Shown here: piece by piece, positions 43,563 through 51,857 of the stretch | How positions within the stretch are numbered: position 1 is the stretch's first letter | Layout: the number at the start of each line of letters is the position of its first letter | Origin: Armatimonadota bacterium | GTDB lineage: Bacteria > Armatimonadota > Fimbriimonadia > Fimbriimonadales > Fimbriimonadaceae | Direction of reading: 5' to 3' | Length of the DNA: 64,000 nt | Assembly: GCA_022563855.1 (NCBI GenBank) | Contig: JADFMN010000006.1 | Coordinates: 1 to 64,000 of the forward strand | The notes under the pieces: generated by a model | The model's input: only the letters and a program-made list of their open reading frames with translations | The model's database searches: none | What the model was told of the DNA's origin: nothing | Program-made: the position numbers and the translations under genes

Positions 43563-43588
43563 TGTCTTACAGGACTTATAAGACTTAT
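43563..43588 (+). repeat. Copy of the TATAAG/CTTATA repeat word
   Basis: GTCTTACAGGACTTATAAGA resembles the words at 21851 and 46618. It lies between the ssrA 5' end and the dapB stop. Confidence 0.5.
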
Positions 43589-43596
43589 CCTGCGGA

Positions 43597-44367
43597 TCAC
43601 ATCAATCTATCAAGCCCAACGACGAAATCGCTCAAGCCCTGCACCTTTCGCACAGCCAGCTTCACCCCTTCCATGAACGACGAACGGCTCATCGAATCGT
43701 GGCGGATCGAGAGCACCTCGCCGGGGCCGCCGAACATCACCTGCTGGTGCGCGACCAGGCCCGGCAGGCGCACGCTGTGAACGTGCACACCGTCGACGGA
43801 CGCGCCGCGCGCCCCTTCAAACTTCACGACTTGCGTCGGGTCTTCACCGGGCTCGCCGCGGGCCGACGCGATCAACTGCGCAGTATAAATCCCGGTTCCC
43901 GACGGCGCATCCCTTTTGCCGTCGTGGTGCATCTCGATCACCTCCGCATCGGGCATCCACCGGGCCGCCTCTTCCGCAAACCGCATCATCAGCACCGCTC
44001 CGATTGCAAAGTTCGGCACGAGAATCCCGCCGACGCCATTCAGTCTGCATGCGTCGGAGACTTCTTCCTGCTGCAATCGCGAAAGGCCGCTCGCCCCGAT
44101 CACCGGACACACGCCGCTGTTCGCCGCGCGCACCGCGTGCTCCGTTGCGCTGTCCGCGTGTGTGAACTCGACCAGCACGTCGCAGTCCTCGACCGGCTCC
44201 GGCAGGAAGTTCGTGATCGACAGGCCAACGAGCGGCGACTGAACGTTCTCGCCGGTATCGACGGCCAGCGTCAGCTGCATATCCTCACAAGAGTCGAGCG
44301 CTCGCAAGGTTTCGGACCCCATGCGCCCGGCGGCGCCGACGACCCCAACGCGAATCCGGTTCGTCAT
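43597..44367 (-). CDS. dapB: 4-hydroxy-tetrahydrodipicolinate reductase
   Basis: 256 residues. Reduces HTPA with NAD(P)H in the lysine/diaminopimelate pathway. The Rossmann motif is VVGAAGRMGSE, and the catalytic and substrate-binding segment is EMHHDGKRDAPSGTG. Other conserved parts are EFTHADSATEHA and NFAIGAVLMMRFAE. The start MTNRIRVGVVG follows the upstream gene's TGA by 1 nt, so the pair is coupled. Confidence 0.95.
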   Translation of the reverse strand: MTNRIRVGVVGAAGRMGSETLRALDSCEDMQLTLAVDTGENVQSPLVGLSITNFLPEPVEDCDVLVEFTHADSATEHAVRAANSGVCPVIGASGLSRLQQEEVSDACRLNGVGGILVPNFAIGAVLMMRFAEEAARWMPDAEVIEMHHDGKRDAPSGTGIYTAQLIASARGEPGEDPTQVVKFEGARGASVDGVHVHSVRLPGLVAHQQVMFGGPGEVLSIRHDSMSRSSFMEGVKLAVRKVQGLSDFVVGLDRLM

Positions 44368-44368
44368 A

Positions 44369-45010
44369 TCAGTCAACTCGCTCGAGTACCGTGCCGCTGT
44401 CCCGCAATTCGATGCGCACCGGATCACCTTCGTCGTCTACCCAAGCCTTCGTCTTGTCGTACATGACGAGGTGCGTCTTGACCTGTCTGCCGTTCACCGT
44501 GATCGTTCGCTCGCCCATATATACGACGACCGTTTCTACCCATGTGCGGGTCTGCAAGTCGAATCGGAAAAAGGTCGTGCGTCCGCCTGCTGGAATCTTG
44601 TCGCGGATGAACCAGAACTCTGACTTAGCGGCGATCGGTTTGCCAATCGGCCTCTCGACGCGCCCCGTGCCTCTCTCACCCGCGGAACGGATTTCGAGGT
44701 TGACTCCGGTCGAGTCGAACGTTGCGATGATCGTCTGCTTCGATCCTCCCGGCGAGGTCGCTGACTGGAGCTTTCGTATGGGGAAGCCGCGCTTGTCGTA
44801 GACCGACTCCTGAATTATCGTGACGATCTGCCCGTCCGCGCTGCGCAGCTCGAGGGTCAATTGGACGTATTTCGATCCGTCCTCCTGAATTCTGTTGACC
44901 AGCGTGCCCGTGCCGCGCAAACCGGACTTGCCGCTCACCTTCAGCTTGGTTTCCCCAGCAAAGCACACACATGCCAGCCCCAGGAGGGCAACAGTCAACA
45001 GGTTCTTCAT
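44369..45010 (-). CDS. Hypothetical exported protein preceding dapB
   Basis: 213 residues with a clear signal peptide (MKNLLTVALLGLACVCFAGE). Beta-rich with no recognised family: KVSGKSGLRGTGTLVNRI, YVQLTLELRSADGQIV and GTGRVERPIGKPIAAKSEF. It may be a LolA/outer-membrane-lipoprotein-sorting-like or generic secreted domain, but I cannot support that. The stop codon is separated from dapB by 1 nt, so it is in the dapB transcript. Confidence 0.65.
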   Translation of the reverse strand: MKNLLTVALLGLACVCFAGETKLKVSGKSGLRGTGTLVNRIQEDGSKYVQLTLELRSADGQIVTIIQESVYDKRGFPIRKLQSATSPGGSKQTIIATFDSTGVNLEIRSAGERGTGRVERPIGKPIAAKSEFWFIRDKIPAGGRTTFFRFDLQTRTWVETVVVYMGERTITVNGRQVKTHLVMYDKTKAWVDDEGDPVRIELRDSGTVLERVD

Positions 45011-45124
45011 CGTCTTCGCACCAGTCTAGCGGTTTTCTTTGATGGCCCGGCACAATCGCGTAGTCATCGACCATAAATGCTCGCATCCCGCGCGTGAACA
45101 AATCGTATACAGTATGAATGAACG

Positions 45125-45583
45125 ATGGATGACGCGCGAGACCGACTGACGACGGACGAAGACGTCGATGAAATTCTAAAGCTGGCCGTGCGACGCCAGG
45201 GCGGCTCACACGGCGACCTGCGCGCGCGAATGCTTGAAGCAGCGGACGAACTTGGAATATCCGACTCGGATCTGCAACAGGCCGAAGATGAGTACTTGCA
45301 GCAGAAGATCGACCGCGATGAGTTCGATGAATTCAGACGCAAGCAAAGGCGCGAGTTTCGCCAGCACCTGTTCTGCTACGTGGTCACCAACGCGCTGCTC
45401 GTTGGAATCGATGTCATGGCTGACGGGGGGATTGACTGGGCGATGTGGTCGATACTCGGATGGGGCATCGGTATCGCGTCCCATGCCTGGGCCACGCTGA
45501 ATAGCGACAGTCAGCCGTTCCAAGAGGAGTTTGAGAAGTTTCGCGACAAGAAGAGAAGGCGCGCTCGCAACCGCCCAGTATAA
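45125..45583 (+). CDS. 2TM-domain protein with an N-terminal helical domain
   Basis: 152 residues. Residues about 10-60 resemble the short DUF1707/SHOCT-like helical module (DEILKLAVRRQGG, LGISDSDLQQAEDEY). Residues about 70-130 match the 2TM domain, with FRQHLFCYVVTNALLVGID and WSILGWGIGIASHAWATLN. Basic residues form the end (KKRRRARNR). 2TM domains are membrane anchors often linked to sensor kinases. It lies 8 nt before the DtxR-type gene. Confidence 0.78.
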   Translation: MDDARDRLTTDEDVDEILKLAVRRQGGSHGDLRARMLEAADELGISDSDLQQAEDEYLQQKIDRDEFDEFRRKQRREFRQHLFCYVVTNALLVGIDVMADGGIDWAMWSILGWGIGIASHAWATLNSDSQPFQEEFEKFRDKKRRRARNRPV

Positions 45584-45591
45584 TCCTGGCG
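45579..45591 (+). promoter_or_regulatory. -10 box for a leaderless dtxR-type mRNA
   Basis: A perfect TATAAT (45579-45584) ends 7 nt before the ATG of the regulator, inside the last codons of the 2TM gene. No Shine-Dalgarno is present. Confidence 0.55.
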
Positions 45592-46305
45592 ATGGCGACC
45601 CGCGATCCGATGACGTTGCGAGTTCCTGCTAGTTGCCGACCCGGTCAGCAGGACAAATCTGCGCGACTTTTCACTGAGAGCGTGGAAGAGTACGTCGAGG
45701 GCATTTACCGCTTGCAAAAGGAGATGGACAAGGTCACAACCGGCGAGATCGCGACCTACATGATCGTCACGCCCGCGTCGGCGACGAACATGATCAAGAA
45801 GCTCGCCGCTCTCGGCCTGGTTGACCACGTGCCGTATCAGGGCATCAAGCTGACGAAGCACGGCGAGAAGATGGCCCGACAAATGACGCGCGCGCACCGC
45901 GTGATCGAACGGTTCCTCGTCGACGAACTTGGCCTTCCTTGGAACGACGTTCACGAACTTGCCTGTAAGCTGGAACACTACATCAACGACGACATCATCG
46001 ACATCATCGACGACAAGCTCGGCCATCCGACGACCTGTCCCCACGGCAACCCGATAGACGCGGACGCTCCCGATTCCAGTTTCCGTCTCGAAGAGGCTTC
46101 ATCCGGTCCGTTGACCGTCGTGCGGATCAGCGACGAGCGCAAGGAGTTCCTCGAACACCTTGAGAAGATCGGTCTGAAGCCAGGCGTGAAGTTTGAGGCG
46201 GTCGGTTCAACAAAAATAGATCGACTGATCCATCTCAAGGTCAACGGCAAGAAGGTCACCGTCGGCGCAGAAGTCGCACGGCATCTTTGGGTCGAGCCGA
46301 GGTAG
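45592..46305 (+). CDS. DtxR/MntR-family metal-dependent repressor
   Basis: 237 residues. The winged helix covers about residues 25-90 (SVEEYVEGIYRLQKE, TPASATNMIKKLAALGLV). A dimerisation domain with metal ligands follows: AHRVIERFLVDELGL, HELACKLEHYINDDIID, CPHGNPI. A C-terminal FeoA/SH3-like domain occupies about 160-237. It represses iron or manganese uptake when metal-loaded. A TATAAT lies 7 nt before the ATG. No transporter neighbour reveals the metal. Confidence 0.92.
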   Translation: MATRDPMTLRVPASCRPGQQDKSARLFTESVEEYVEGIYRLQKEMDKVTTGEIATYMIVTPASATNMIKKLAALGLVDHVPYQGIKLTKHGEKMARQMTRAHRVIERFLVDELGLPWNDVHELACKLEHYINDDIIDIIDDKLGHPTTCPHGNPIDADAPDSSFRLEEASSGPLTVVRISDERKEFLEHLEKIGLKPGVKFEAVGSTKIDRLIHLKVNGKKVTVGAEVARHLWVEPR

Positions 46306-46380
46306 TTGGCCGAGGACTCACGGGCTGTCGCGCCGTTCGTCTTTTGAGTGTCGAGTGCTGAGTGCTGAGTGCCTCGCCAA

Positions 46381-46431
46381 GTCCCCTCGACCGTCATCCT
46401 GAGCGGATCGAAGGAGCGCGGTTGAGGGGAC
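46381..46431 (+). repeat. Covarying-stem hairpin repeat, copy D
   Basis: Arms GTCCCCTCGACCGT (46381-46394) and GCGGTTGAGGGGAC (46418-46431) pair over 14 positions with two G-T wobbles. The 23-nt core is at 46395-46417. Confidence 0.88.
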
Positions 46432-46538
46432 GGCTCCATCTGCACGATTTCGAATCCGCTCGGGCGTTGCGCTGAGTGCCGAGTGCCGAGTTCTGAGTGC
46501 CGAATGCTTGAGGATGAAGGATGAGGAATGAACTGGGG

Positions 46539-46583
46539 GCGACCACCGGGCGACTACCAGGCGACAGCAAGTCAGGCGAGGCA
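46539..46583 (+). repeat. GGCGAC-type repeat word
   Basis: Reads GGGCGACTACCAGGCGACAG followed by a diverged right part (CAAGTCAGGCGAGGCACG). Confidence 0.65.
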
Positions 46584-46727
46584 CGATAATGGCGGGCGCC
46601 CACGCGACCTGGGCAATATGTCGTATAAGTCCTATCGGACCTACGCTCTCGTCGCGTTGCCCCGAAACGCATTGCAAGCAAGCTGTCCGAAGAGCCGAGA
46701 GCAAGGTCGCGCGGGAGTGCCGCGCTC

Positions 46728-48116
46728 CTAGTACGGCTGCATGAATCCCTCGGATTTCAACAACCCGTTCGCCTGCTTGATCTGCTTTGCGACGGCCTTT
46801 GGGCCAGTGCCGCCCTCGGAGTCGCGGGACTTGACGCTGTTGGCCGTTTTGAGCAACTTTAGCGCTTCAACTGATACAGATGGAGCGATTTCTTGCAAGT
46901 TTTTCTTCGTCAGATCCTCCAAACCGATGCCGCGCTCCATGCACGCCCGGACGGCCTTTCCGACCACCTTGTGCGCTTCGCGGAACGGCATTCCCTCGTG
47001 CGTCAGAAAGTCTGCGAGGTCTGTCGCTGTGGAGAAGTCGCCCACCGTCGCGGCGGCCATCTCTGCCGTGTTCCATCGAGCGCCCTCGACCATCTCGGTC
47101 ATCAAACGCAGGGAATCGAGGCATAGCTGCAGAGACTCGAAGAGCGGCGGCTTGTCGTCCTGCGTATCGCGGTTGTAGCCCATCACCAACCCCTTCATCG
47201 TCGTCGCGACCGACACGTAGTTCCCGACTGCGCGGCCCGCGCGACCGCGGATCAGCTCGGCCATGTCCGGGTTCTGTTTCTGAGGCATGATCGAAGAGCC
47301 CGTCGTGAGAGAGTCGGGCAAACACACCCACCCGAACTCCGGCATCGACCAGCACACTGTCTCTTGCGCCATGCGGCTAAGGTCGAGCATCACGAGAGAG
47401 CAAATATGTAGCGCGTCGAGAACATAAGACCGGTCGCTCGTCGCATCGAGCGCGTTCGGGATCGGTGCATTGAAACCCAGTTCGTCAGAAGTCATTCGGC
47501 GATCGACAGGGAAGGGCGTGCCAGCCAAAGCCGCCGCGCCGAGCGGAGAGTAGTTCGTCACTTCGTAAAGGTTTTCGAGCCGCCAGCCGTGCCGCTGGAA
47601 AGACCAGAAGTGAGCGAGCAGGTGAAAGCCGAGAGTGATCGGTTGCGCGTGTTGTTGGTGCGTGACGCCGGGCATCAGCGCACCCTTGTGCGCTGTCGCT
47701 TGTTTCAAAAGGGCTGACTGCAAGGACTTCACCGCGCCCTGCATCTCATCGACGCGCCCGCGAAGATACAGCCTCGTATCGGTCGCGACCTGGTCGTTGC
47801 GGCTGCGCGCAGTGTGCAGCTTCCCCGCGACGTCCCCAACGATCTTGCGCAGACGCACCTCGACCGCAGTGTGGATGTCCTCGACGTTCTTCGGGAGCTT
47901 CGCCGAACCCTCCTTCAGAATCTGCTTCAACCCTCTAACCAATGAAGCGGCCTCTTTCTTCTTGATAATCCCAGTCGCCCCGAGCATCCGCGCATGCGCG
48001 ATCGAGCCCTCGACGTCCTCGCGCCAGAAGGCCAGATCAGACTCGATCGACTGGCCGAACCGGTCTGCAAGCTCGCTCGAAGACTCCTTGAACGCGCCAC
48101 CCCACATCTTCTTCAT
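46728..48116 (-). CDS. argH: Argininosuccinate lyase
   Basis: 462 residues. Splits argininosuccinate into arginine and fumarate. It has MWGGAFKESSSELADRFGQS, ARSRNDQVATDTRLY, the signature GSSIMPQKQNPDMAE and the histidine motif GVTHQQHAQPITLG. The start ATG follows the carbonic anhydrase TAG directly, so argG, the anhydrase and argH form one coupled unit. Confidence 0.96.
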   Translation of the reverse strand: MKKMWGGAFKESSSELADRFGQSIESDLAFWREDVEGSIAHARMLGATGIIKKKEAASLVRGLKQILKEGSAKLPKNVEDIHTAVEVRLRKIVGDVAGKLHTARSRNDQVATDTRLYLRGRVDEMQGAVKSLQSALLKQATAHKGALMPGVTHQQHAQPITLGFHLLAHFWSFQRHGWRLENLYEVTNYSPLGAAALAGTPFPVDRRMTSDELGFNAPIPNALDATSDRSYVLDALHICSLVMLDLSRMAQETVCWSMPEFGWVCLPDSLTTGSSIMPQKQNPDMAELIRGRAGRAVGNYVSVATTMKGLVMGYNRDTQDDKPPLFESLQLCLDSLRLMTEMVEGARWNTAEMAAATVGDFSTATDLADFLTHEGMPFREAHKVVGKAVRACMERGIGLEDLTKKNLQEIAPSVSVEALKLLKTANSVKSRDSEGGTGPKAVAKQIKQANGLLKSEGFMQPY

Positions 48117-48716
48117 CTAAAGCGTCCTCTCCCGCTGTTCCAGTATGTCCACGCGGCCTGATTCCATGTCGTACACAGCGCCGATGATCGACGTCGTCCC
48201 GTTTGCAATCGCCTTCTTCAGCTCGTACGACTCCTCGCGCAGTTTGCTGATCGTCTGATAAACGTTCTCAATGATCGTCTGGTACATCACATCGTCCTTG
48301 TTTACGCTCCGCGCGCGAGTCAGCGCCGCGCTGATCTGATGCCGAAGCATCCCGCCGGGGCCCGAGGCCTGCCCCTCGACGATCTGTGTGACTGCCAGGC
48401 ATCCTGTGTGACCGATGACCAGCAACAGCGGCACCTTCAGCTCGTCAACCGCGATTTCGATCATCCATTTGACGCTGTCTGCAGAGACGTTGCCGGGAGT
48501 GCGCGCGGCGAACACCGTGCCGAGCGGCTGGTCGAACACGACCTCCGGCGCGACGCGGCTGTCGCTGCACGCGACGATCGCGGCGAGAGGCTTCTGACCT
48601 TTTGCGATCTCCTGCAATTGTGCAAGAGAGTACGTCTCACGCGTGCTCTTACCGTTGCGAAATCGCTCGTTCCCCGCGAGCAGCACGTCCAGTGAAGCCT
48701 TCGCGTCGTCGGTCAT
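48117..48716 (-). CDS. Beta-carbonic anhydrase
   Basis: 199 residues. Zinc ligands are in ACSDSRVAPE (C and the Asp/Arg pair) and VIGHTGCLAV (H and C), the class beta pattern. It interconverts CO2 and bicarbonate. It is inserted between argG and argH with a 4-nt overlap and a zero-nt junction. Supply of bicarbonate for carbamoyl-phosphate, the precursor used one step earlier in arginine synthesis, is the obvious inference. Confidence 0.92.
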   Translation of the reverse strand: MTDDAKASLDVLLAGNERFRNGKSTRETYSLAQLQEIAKGQKPLAAIVACSDSRVAPEVVFDQPLGTVFAARTPGNVSADSVKWMIEIAVDELKVPLLLVIGHTGCLAVTQIVEGQASGPGGMLRHQISAALTRARSVNKDDVMYQTIIENVYQTISKLREESYELKKAIANGTTSIIGAVYDMESGRVDILEQRERTL

Positions 48717-49900
48717 TTGTCCGAGAGCTTCTTGAACAGCAGGCTTTCCATGCCGTGCGTCTGGACCATGCCGGTCATCTTGCTCTGCTCGAGCTCGTCC
48801 ACGTCGTCGAACGATGCGGCTGCTTCGCTGTACAAAGCGTCGTCAGAACCGCGCGACGTGACCTGTAGACCGCCTTTGAACAGCCGTATCTTCACCCAAC
48901 CGTTCACGCGCTTCTGCACTGAGCCGATGAACGCGTTGAGGTCGCCCATGAGCGGCTCCCACCAAAGTCCGCGATAGGCGGTCTCCGCCCACTGCTGATC
49001 GACGTGGGCCTTGAACGCCCGTTCTGCGTGCGTTGTCACGAGCGCCTCCAAATCGCGGTGAGCCTCGATCAGGACGGTCGAGCCGGGGCACTCGTAGTTC
49101 TCGCGCACCTTCAGGCCGATCATCCGGTCCTCCATGATGTCGATGCGTCCGACGCCGTGCTTCCCGGCGATCTCGTTGAGCATGAGGATTGCGCCGAGCG
49201 GCGTCACGGACATTCCGTCGATCGCGACCGGGTTGCCGCTCTCGAAAGCGATCTCGACCAGCTGCGGCTCACCCGGTGCGTCGGACAGCGAGGCCGTCCA
49301 CTCGAAGATCTCTTCGGGCGGTTCGCAGGTCGGGTCTTCGAGTTGGCCGCCCTCGATCGAGCGCCCCCAGAGGTTCTCGTCGATCGACCATATTTTGTCC
49401 TTGCTCTGCCCGATCGGCGCGCCGACTTTCTCGGCGTACTCGATCTCCCAAGACCGCGTCAGGTTCTTCTCTCGCACAGGCGCAAGGATCGGGATTTCGC
49501 CCGCGAACATCCGCAGCCCGTGCTCGATCCGGAACTGGTCGTTCCCCTTGCCAGTGCATCCGTGAACGAACGCGTCCGCGCCGACCGCAAGCCCTTTCTC
49601 AGCCGCGAGCTTCGCGATCAGAGGCCGCGCGATCGCCGTCGACAACGGGTAGCCGAAATAGTCCGCGTTCGCATGGACCGCAGGCATGCAGTACTCGCTG
49701 GCGAACTCGTGCTTCGCATCGAGGGTGTAGTGCTCAGTCCCCAGGACGGACGCTCGCTCCTCGGCCTGTGCGATGTCCTCGGCGGGCTGTCCGACGTCGA
49801 CGGTCACGGTCACGATCTCGTCGAACCCCTCCTCACGCATCAAGGGGATGCAAACGGTGGTGTCGAGCCCACCCGAGTAGACGATCAGCGCCTTGCCCAT
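48713..49900 (-). CDS. argG: Argininosuccinate synthase
   Basis: 395 residues. ATP-dependent condensation of citrulline and aspartate. The PP-loop is VYSGGLDTTV; also AVHANADYFGYPLSTAIARP, GCTGKGNDQFRIE and DENLWGRSIEGG. The frame is open far upstream into fluC, but MGKALIVYSGG at 49900 is the family start. fluC ends 20 nt upstream; the carbonic anhydrase overlaps its stop by 4 nt. Confidence 0.96.
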   Translation of the reverse strand: MGKALIVYSGGLDTTVCIPLMREEGFDEIVTVTVDVGQPAEDIAQAEERASVLGTEHYTLDAKHEFASEYCMPAVHANADYFGYPLSTAIARPLIAKLAAEKGLAVGADAFVHGCTGKGNDQFRIEHGLRMFAGEIPILAPVREKNLTRSWEIEYAEKVGAPIGQSKDKIWSIDENLWGRSIEGGQLEDPTCEPPEEIFEWTASLSDAPGEPQLVEIAFESGNPVAIDGMSVTPLGAILMLNEIAGKHGVGRIDIMEDRMIGLKVRENYECPGSTVLIEAHRDLEALVTTHAERAFKAHVDQQWAETAYRGLWWEPLMGDLNAFIGSVQKRVNGWVKIRLFKGGLQVTSRGSDDALYSEAAASFDDVDELEQSKMTGMVQTHGMESLLFKKLSDK

Positions 49901-49920
49901 AGGCGGATATTTTGGCAGGA

Positions 49921-50310
49921 TTACGCGCTGAGCTTCTGGGCCAGGGCAAAGCCCGCCCACGCGAACAGAACTCCGAGCAGAAGTGCTGCCAGCGCGTTGG
50001 CGAGCATGGGGCCGACCTTGCCGGACTGGAGCAACAGAAGGTTTTCGCTGGAGAACGCAGAGAACGTCGTGAAGCCGCCCAGCAAACCAGTGATGAGCAG
50101 CAGCTTGCTGTTCTCGCTCCAATCCTGCGTGGCCGCGATCAAAACGACGAGCCCGATAAAAAACGATCCGACGACGTTGACGATCATGGTTCCCCATGGG
50201 AACTCTTCGCCGATGTACTTGACTGCCGCTAGTCCGACCACGTAGCGCAGGATCGCGCCCACTCCTCCCCCAAGGCCGATGAAAAGCGTCTTCGCGAGCG
50301 TGACGTCCAC
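49921..50310 (-). CDS. crcB: Fluoride ion channel Fluc/CrcB
   Basis: 129 residues with four membrane helices. It has the family marks GGGVGAILRY, GTMIVNVVGSFFIG and GGFTTFSAFSSE, the latter with the pore phenylalanines. It exports fluoride as a dual-topology dimer; only one copy is present. No fluoride riboswitch fold is seen upstream, where a coiled-coil gene ends 4 nt away. Confidence 0.94.
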   Translation of the reverse strand: MDVTLAKTLFIGLGGGVGAILRYVVGLAAVKYIGEEFPWGTMIVNVVGSFFIGLVVLIAATQDWSENSKLLLITGLLGGFTTFSAFSSENLLLLQSGKVGPMLANALAALLLGVLFAWAGFALAQKLSA

Positions 50311-50314
50311 GGAT

Positions 50315-50905
50315 TTACTTGATAGAACTCTTCTCTGGCTGGCGCTCCGTCATCGCCGTGACGACAGCGTTCGGCGGCAACTTCGGCTTTTCGAGTTCCG
50401 CTCTCCCCCGTTCGACGTTGCTCATCACCTTGCTCACGACCGCTTCGAGGTTGTCGAGAGTGTCCATGGCAAACCGGTCTGCCTCGCGCCGCAGGTACGA
50501 CGCGTCGGACTCTGCCATCCGCCGAATCTCCCCGGCCTGCGACTTCGCCAGCTTCAACACCTCGTTGTCGCTGACCATCTGTTCCTGTTGCAGCCTTGCG
50601 TGCTCGAGGATTCGCTGCGCTTCCTGGCTAGCCTCTTCGGTCGTCCGGGCGGCCTCTCGCTTGGCGTGATCGATGATCCTGCTGGCTTCGTCGTCTGCCG
50701 CATCCATCACGCGCTCGGTCTCGCGCAGCAGTTGCGACGCCTCTTTGACCTCCTTCGGGAGCGATCCCTTGATCCGGTCGATCTGTATCTGGAAGTCCTC
50801 TCTTCGGTACCCGACGGTCAGCCCGAACAGCGATCGCGGTTTCTCGACCAGCTCGTTCAAGTTGTCGAGCAGTCGGAAAACGTCAATGTTAAAATCCTTC
50901 TTCAT
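50315..50905 (-). CDS. DivIVA-like coiled-coil protein
   Basis: 196 residues, nearly all helical. The start MKKDFNIDVFRLLDNLNELVEKP and GLTVGYRREDFQIQIDRIKGSLP precede a long charged coiled coil (about 55-170; EASRIIDHAKREAARTTEEA, EAQRILEHARLQQEQ). Similar small coiled-coil proteins of the DivIVA or 'ATPase subunit b-like' kind follow coaD in several phyla and may take part in cell-pole or division organisation. Function not known here. coaD ends 71 nt upstream and fluC follows at 4 nt. Confidence 0.75.
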   Translation of the reverse strand: MKKDFNIDVFRLLDNLNELVEKPRSLFGLTVGYRREDFQIQIDRIKGSLPKEVKEASQLLRETERVMDAADDEASRIIDHAKREAARTTEEASQEAQRILEHARLQQEQMVSDNEVLKLAKSQAGEIRRMAESDASYLRREADRFAMDTLDNLEAVVSKVMSNVERGRAELEKPKLPPNAVVTAMTERQPEKSSIK

Positions 50906-50976
50906 CGTATGCCTGCCCCGATCCGAGGTTCCAATATATCACGTCGCGAAATCGATCAGCGCCAAGACAGCGCATG

Positions 50977-51459
50977 TCATTTTGCCAGCTTGTCGCGGAT
51001 GCGCTCTGCGACAGGTCCCGGAACGAACGACCCGTAGTCGCCGCCCAGCGCCGCTACTTCTCTGACGACCGAGCTGGCCAAAAAGGAGTATTCGTCGCGC
51101 GTATTGAGGAATACGGTTTCGATCTCAGGAGCGAGCCGCTTGTTCGCGCTCGCCACGCGAAACTCGTACTCGAAGTCGCTGATCGCGCGCATTCCCCGCA
51201 CGATCACCTTGCAGTCGTGCCGTCGGGCAAAGTCGATGAGCAGACCGGTGAACTCCACGACCTGCACGTTTTCTATGTGGCTGGTGCACTCGCGCAAGGC
51301 GGCGACGCGCTGATCCGGCTCGAGGAACGGGTCCTTCTCGTCGTTGTGCCCGACCGCGACGATCAGCTCGTCGAATATGCCAGCCGCCCGCTCGACCAGG
51401 TCGATGTGACCGAGTGTCGGAGGGTCGAACGAACCGGGATAGATCGCCAGCCGCGCCAT
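50977..51459 (-). CDS. coaD: Phosphopantetheine adenylyltransferase
   Basis: 160 residues, the usual size. It transfers AMP to 4'-phosphopantetheine in CoA synthesis. Nucleotidyltransferase motif IYPGSFDPPTLGHIDLV, then VRGMRAISDFEYEF, ETVFL and EYSFLASSVVREVA. TAAACT lies 7 nt before the ATG with no Shine-Dalgarno, another likely leaderless gene. It heads the minus-strand run coaD, coiled coil, fluC, argG, carbonic anhydrase, argH. Confidence 0.96.
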   Translation of the reverse strand: MARLAIYPGSFDPPTLGHIDLVERAAGIFDELIVAVGHNDEKDPFLEPDQRVAALRECTSHIENVQVVEFTGLLIDFARRHDCKVIVRGMRAISDFEYEFRVASANKRLAPEIETVFLNTRDEYSFLASSVVREVAALGGDYGSFVPGPVAERIRDKLAK

Positions 51460-51576
51460 CGCCCCCAGTTTAGCTCAGGGCTTCATTCAATGCTGAGTGC
51501 TGAGTGCTGAGTGCTGAATGGGGAGTGCAACACGCAGAATCCGGCACTTGGGTCAAATGATCAATGGATACAGCCA

Positions 51577-51700
51577 GTCTCCTCAACCGTCATCCTGAGC
51601 GAGCCTGTCCTGAGCGGAGACGAAGGAAAGGAGCGCGGTTGAGGAGACGGCCTTAGCCACAGAACGTCGAAACCGCACGTGCAGGTCTGGAGACCCGCAC
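51577..51700 (+). repeat. Composite element, copy E: hairpin plus tail palindrome
   Basis: Arms GTCTCCTCAACCGT (51577-51590) and GCGGTTGAGGAGAC (51635-51648) pair over 14 positions with one wobble. The loop is the 44-nt long form with an extra GAGCCTGTCCTGAGCGGAGA segment. A tail of about 30 nt leads to the palindrome GTGCAGGTCT-GG-AGACCCGCAC (51679-51700) and CACAA. Confidence 0.9.
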
Positions 51701-51739
51701 CACAAGGGAGGGCGGTGATTTATGATTGATGTTTGGAGG

Positions 51740-51785
51740 AGACTGCTAGGCGACAACCAGGCGACGGCAAGGCGGGCGACGCATC
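51740..51785 (+). repeat. GGCGAC-type repeat word
   Basis: Reads GACTGCTAGGCGACAACCAG followed by GCGACGGCAAGGCGGGCGAC; same word as 23107, 46539 and 56658. Confidence 0.75.
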
Positions 51786-51857
51786 ACTAAGGGAGGGCGG
51801 CTAGGAATAGGAAGCGGTCAGCGACTGGAATCGACTGTCGTCAGCTGCATCGGCGCG

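Larger units (their letters stand above)
46306..46727 (+). repeat. Repeat-rich intergenic region
   Basis: Holds CTCACGGGCTGTCGCGCCGT (46317-46339), GAGTGCTGA heptads (46343-46375 and about 46472-46505), hairpin copy D (46381-46430), GGATGAAGG iterations (about 46510), the GGCGAC word (46539-46583) and a TATAAGTCCTAT word (46618-46645). No gene is seen. Confidence 0.8.
51460..51857 (+). repeat. Repeat-rich intergenic region
   Basis: Holds tandem GTGCTGA heptads (51491-51525), long-form hairpin E (51577-51648) with its conserved tail and 22-nt palindrome (51679-51700), a GGCGGTGATTTATGATTGATG fragment near 51714 and a GGCGAC word (51740-51785). No gene is seen. Confidence 0.85.

Noticed and set aside
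49004-50245. A 413-codon plus-strand frame over argG and fluC
   Set aside because: Shadow of two well-recognised minus-strand genes.
50906-50976. Fluoride riboswitch near the Fluc channel gene
   Set aside because: The channel gene follows another gene after 4 nt, and the gap upstream of the coiled-coil gene shows no fluoride-aptamer pattern.
51491-51525. Tandem GTGCTGA units as a possible CRISPR or VNTR-type array
   Set aside because: The unit is 7 nt with no spacers and no cas genes; it is a simple tandem repeat.
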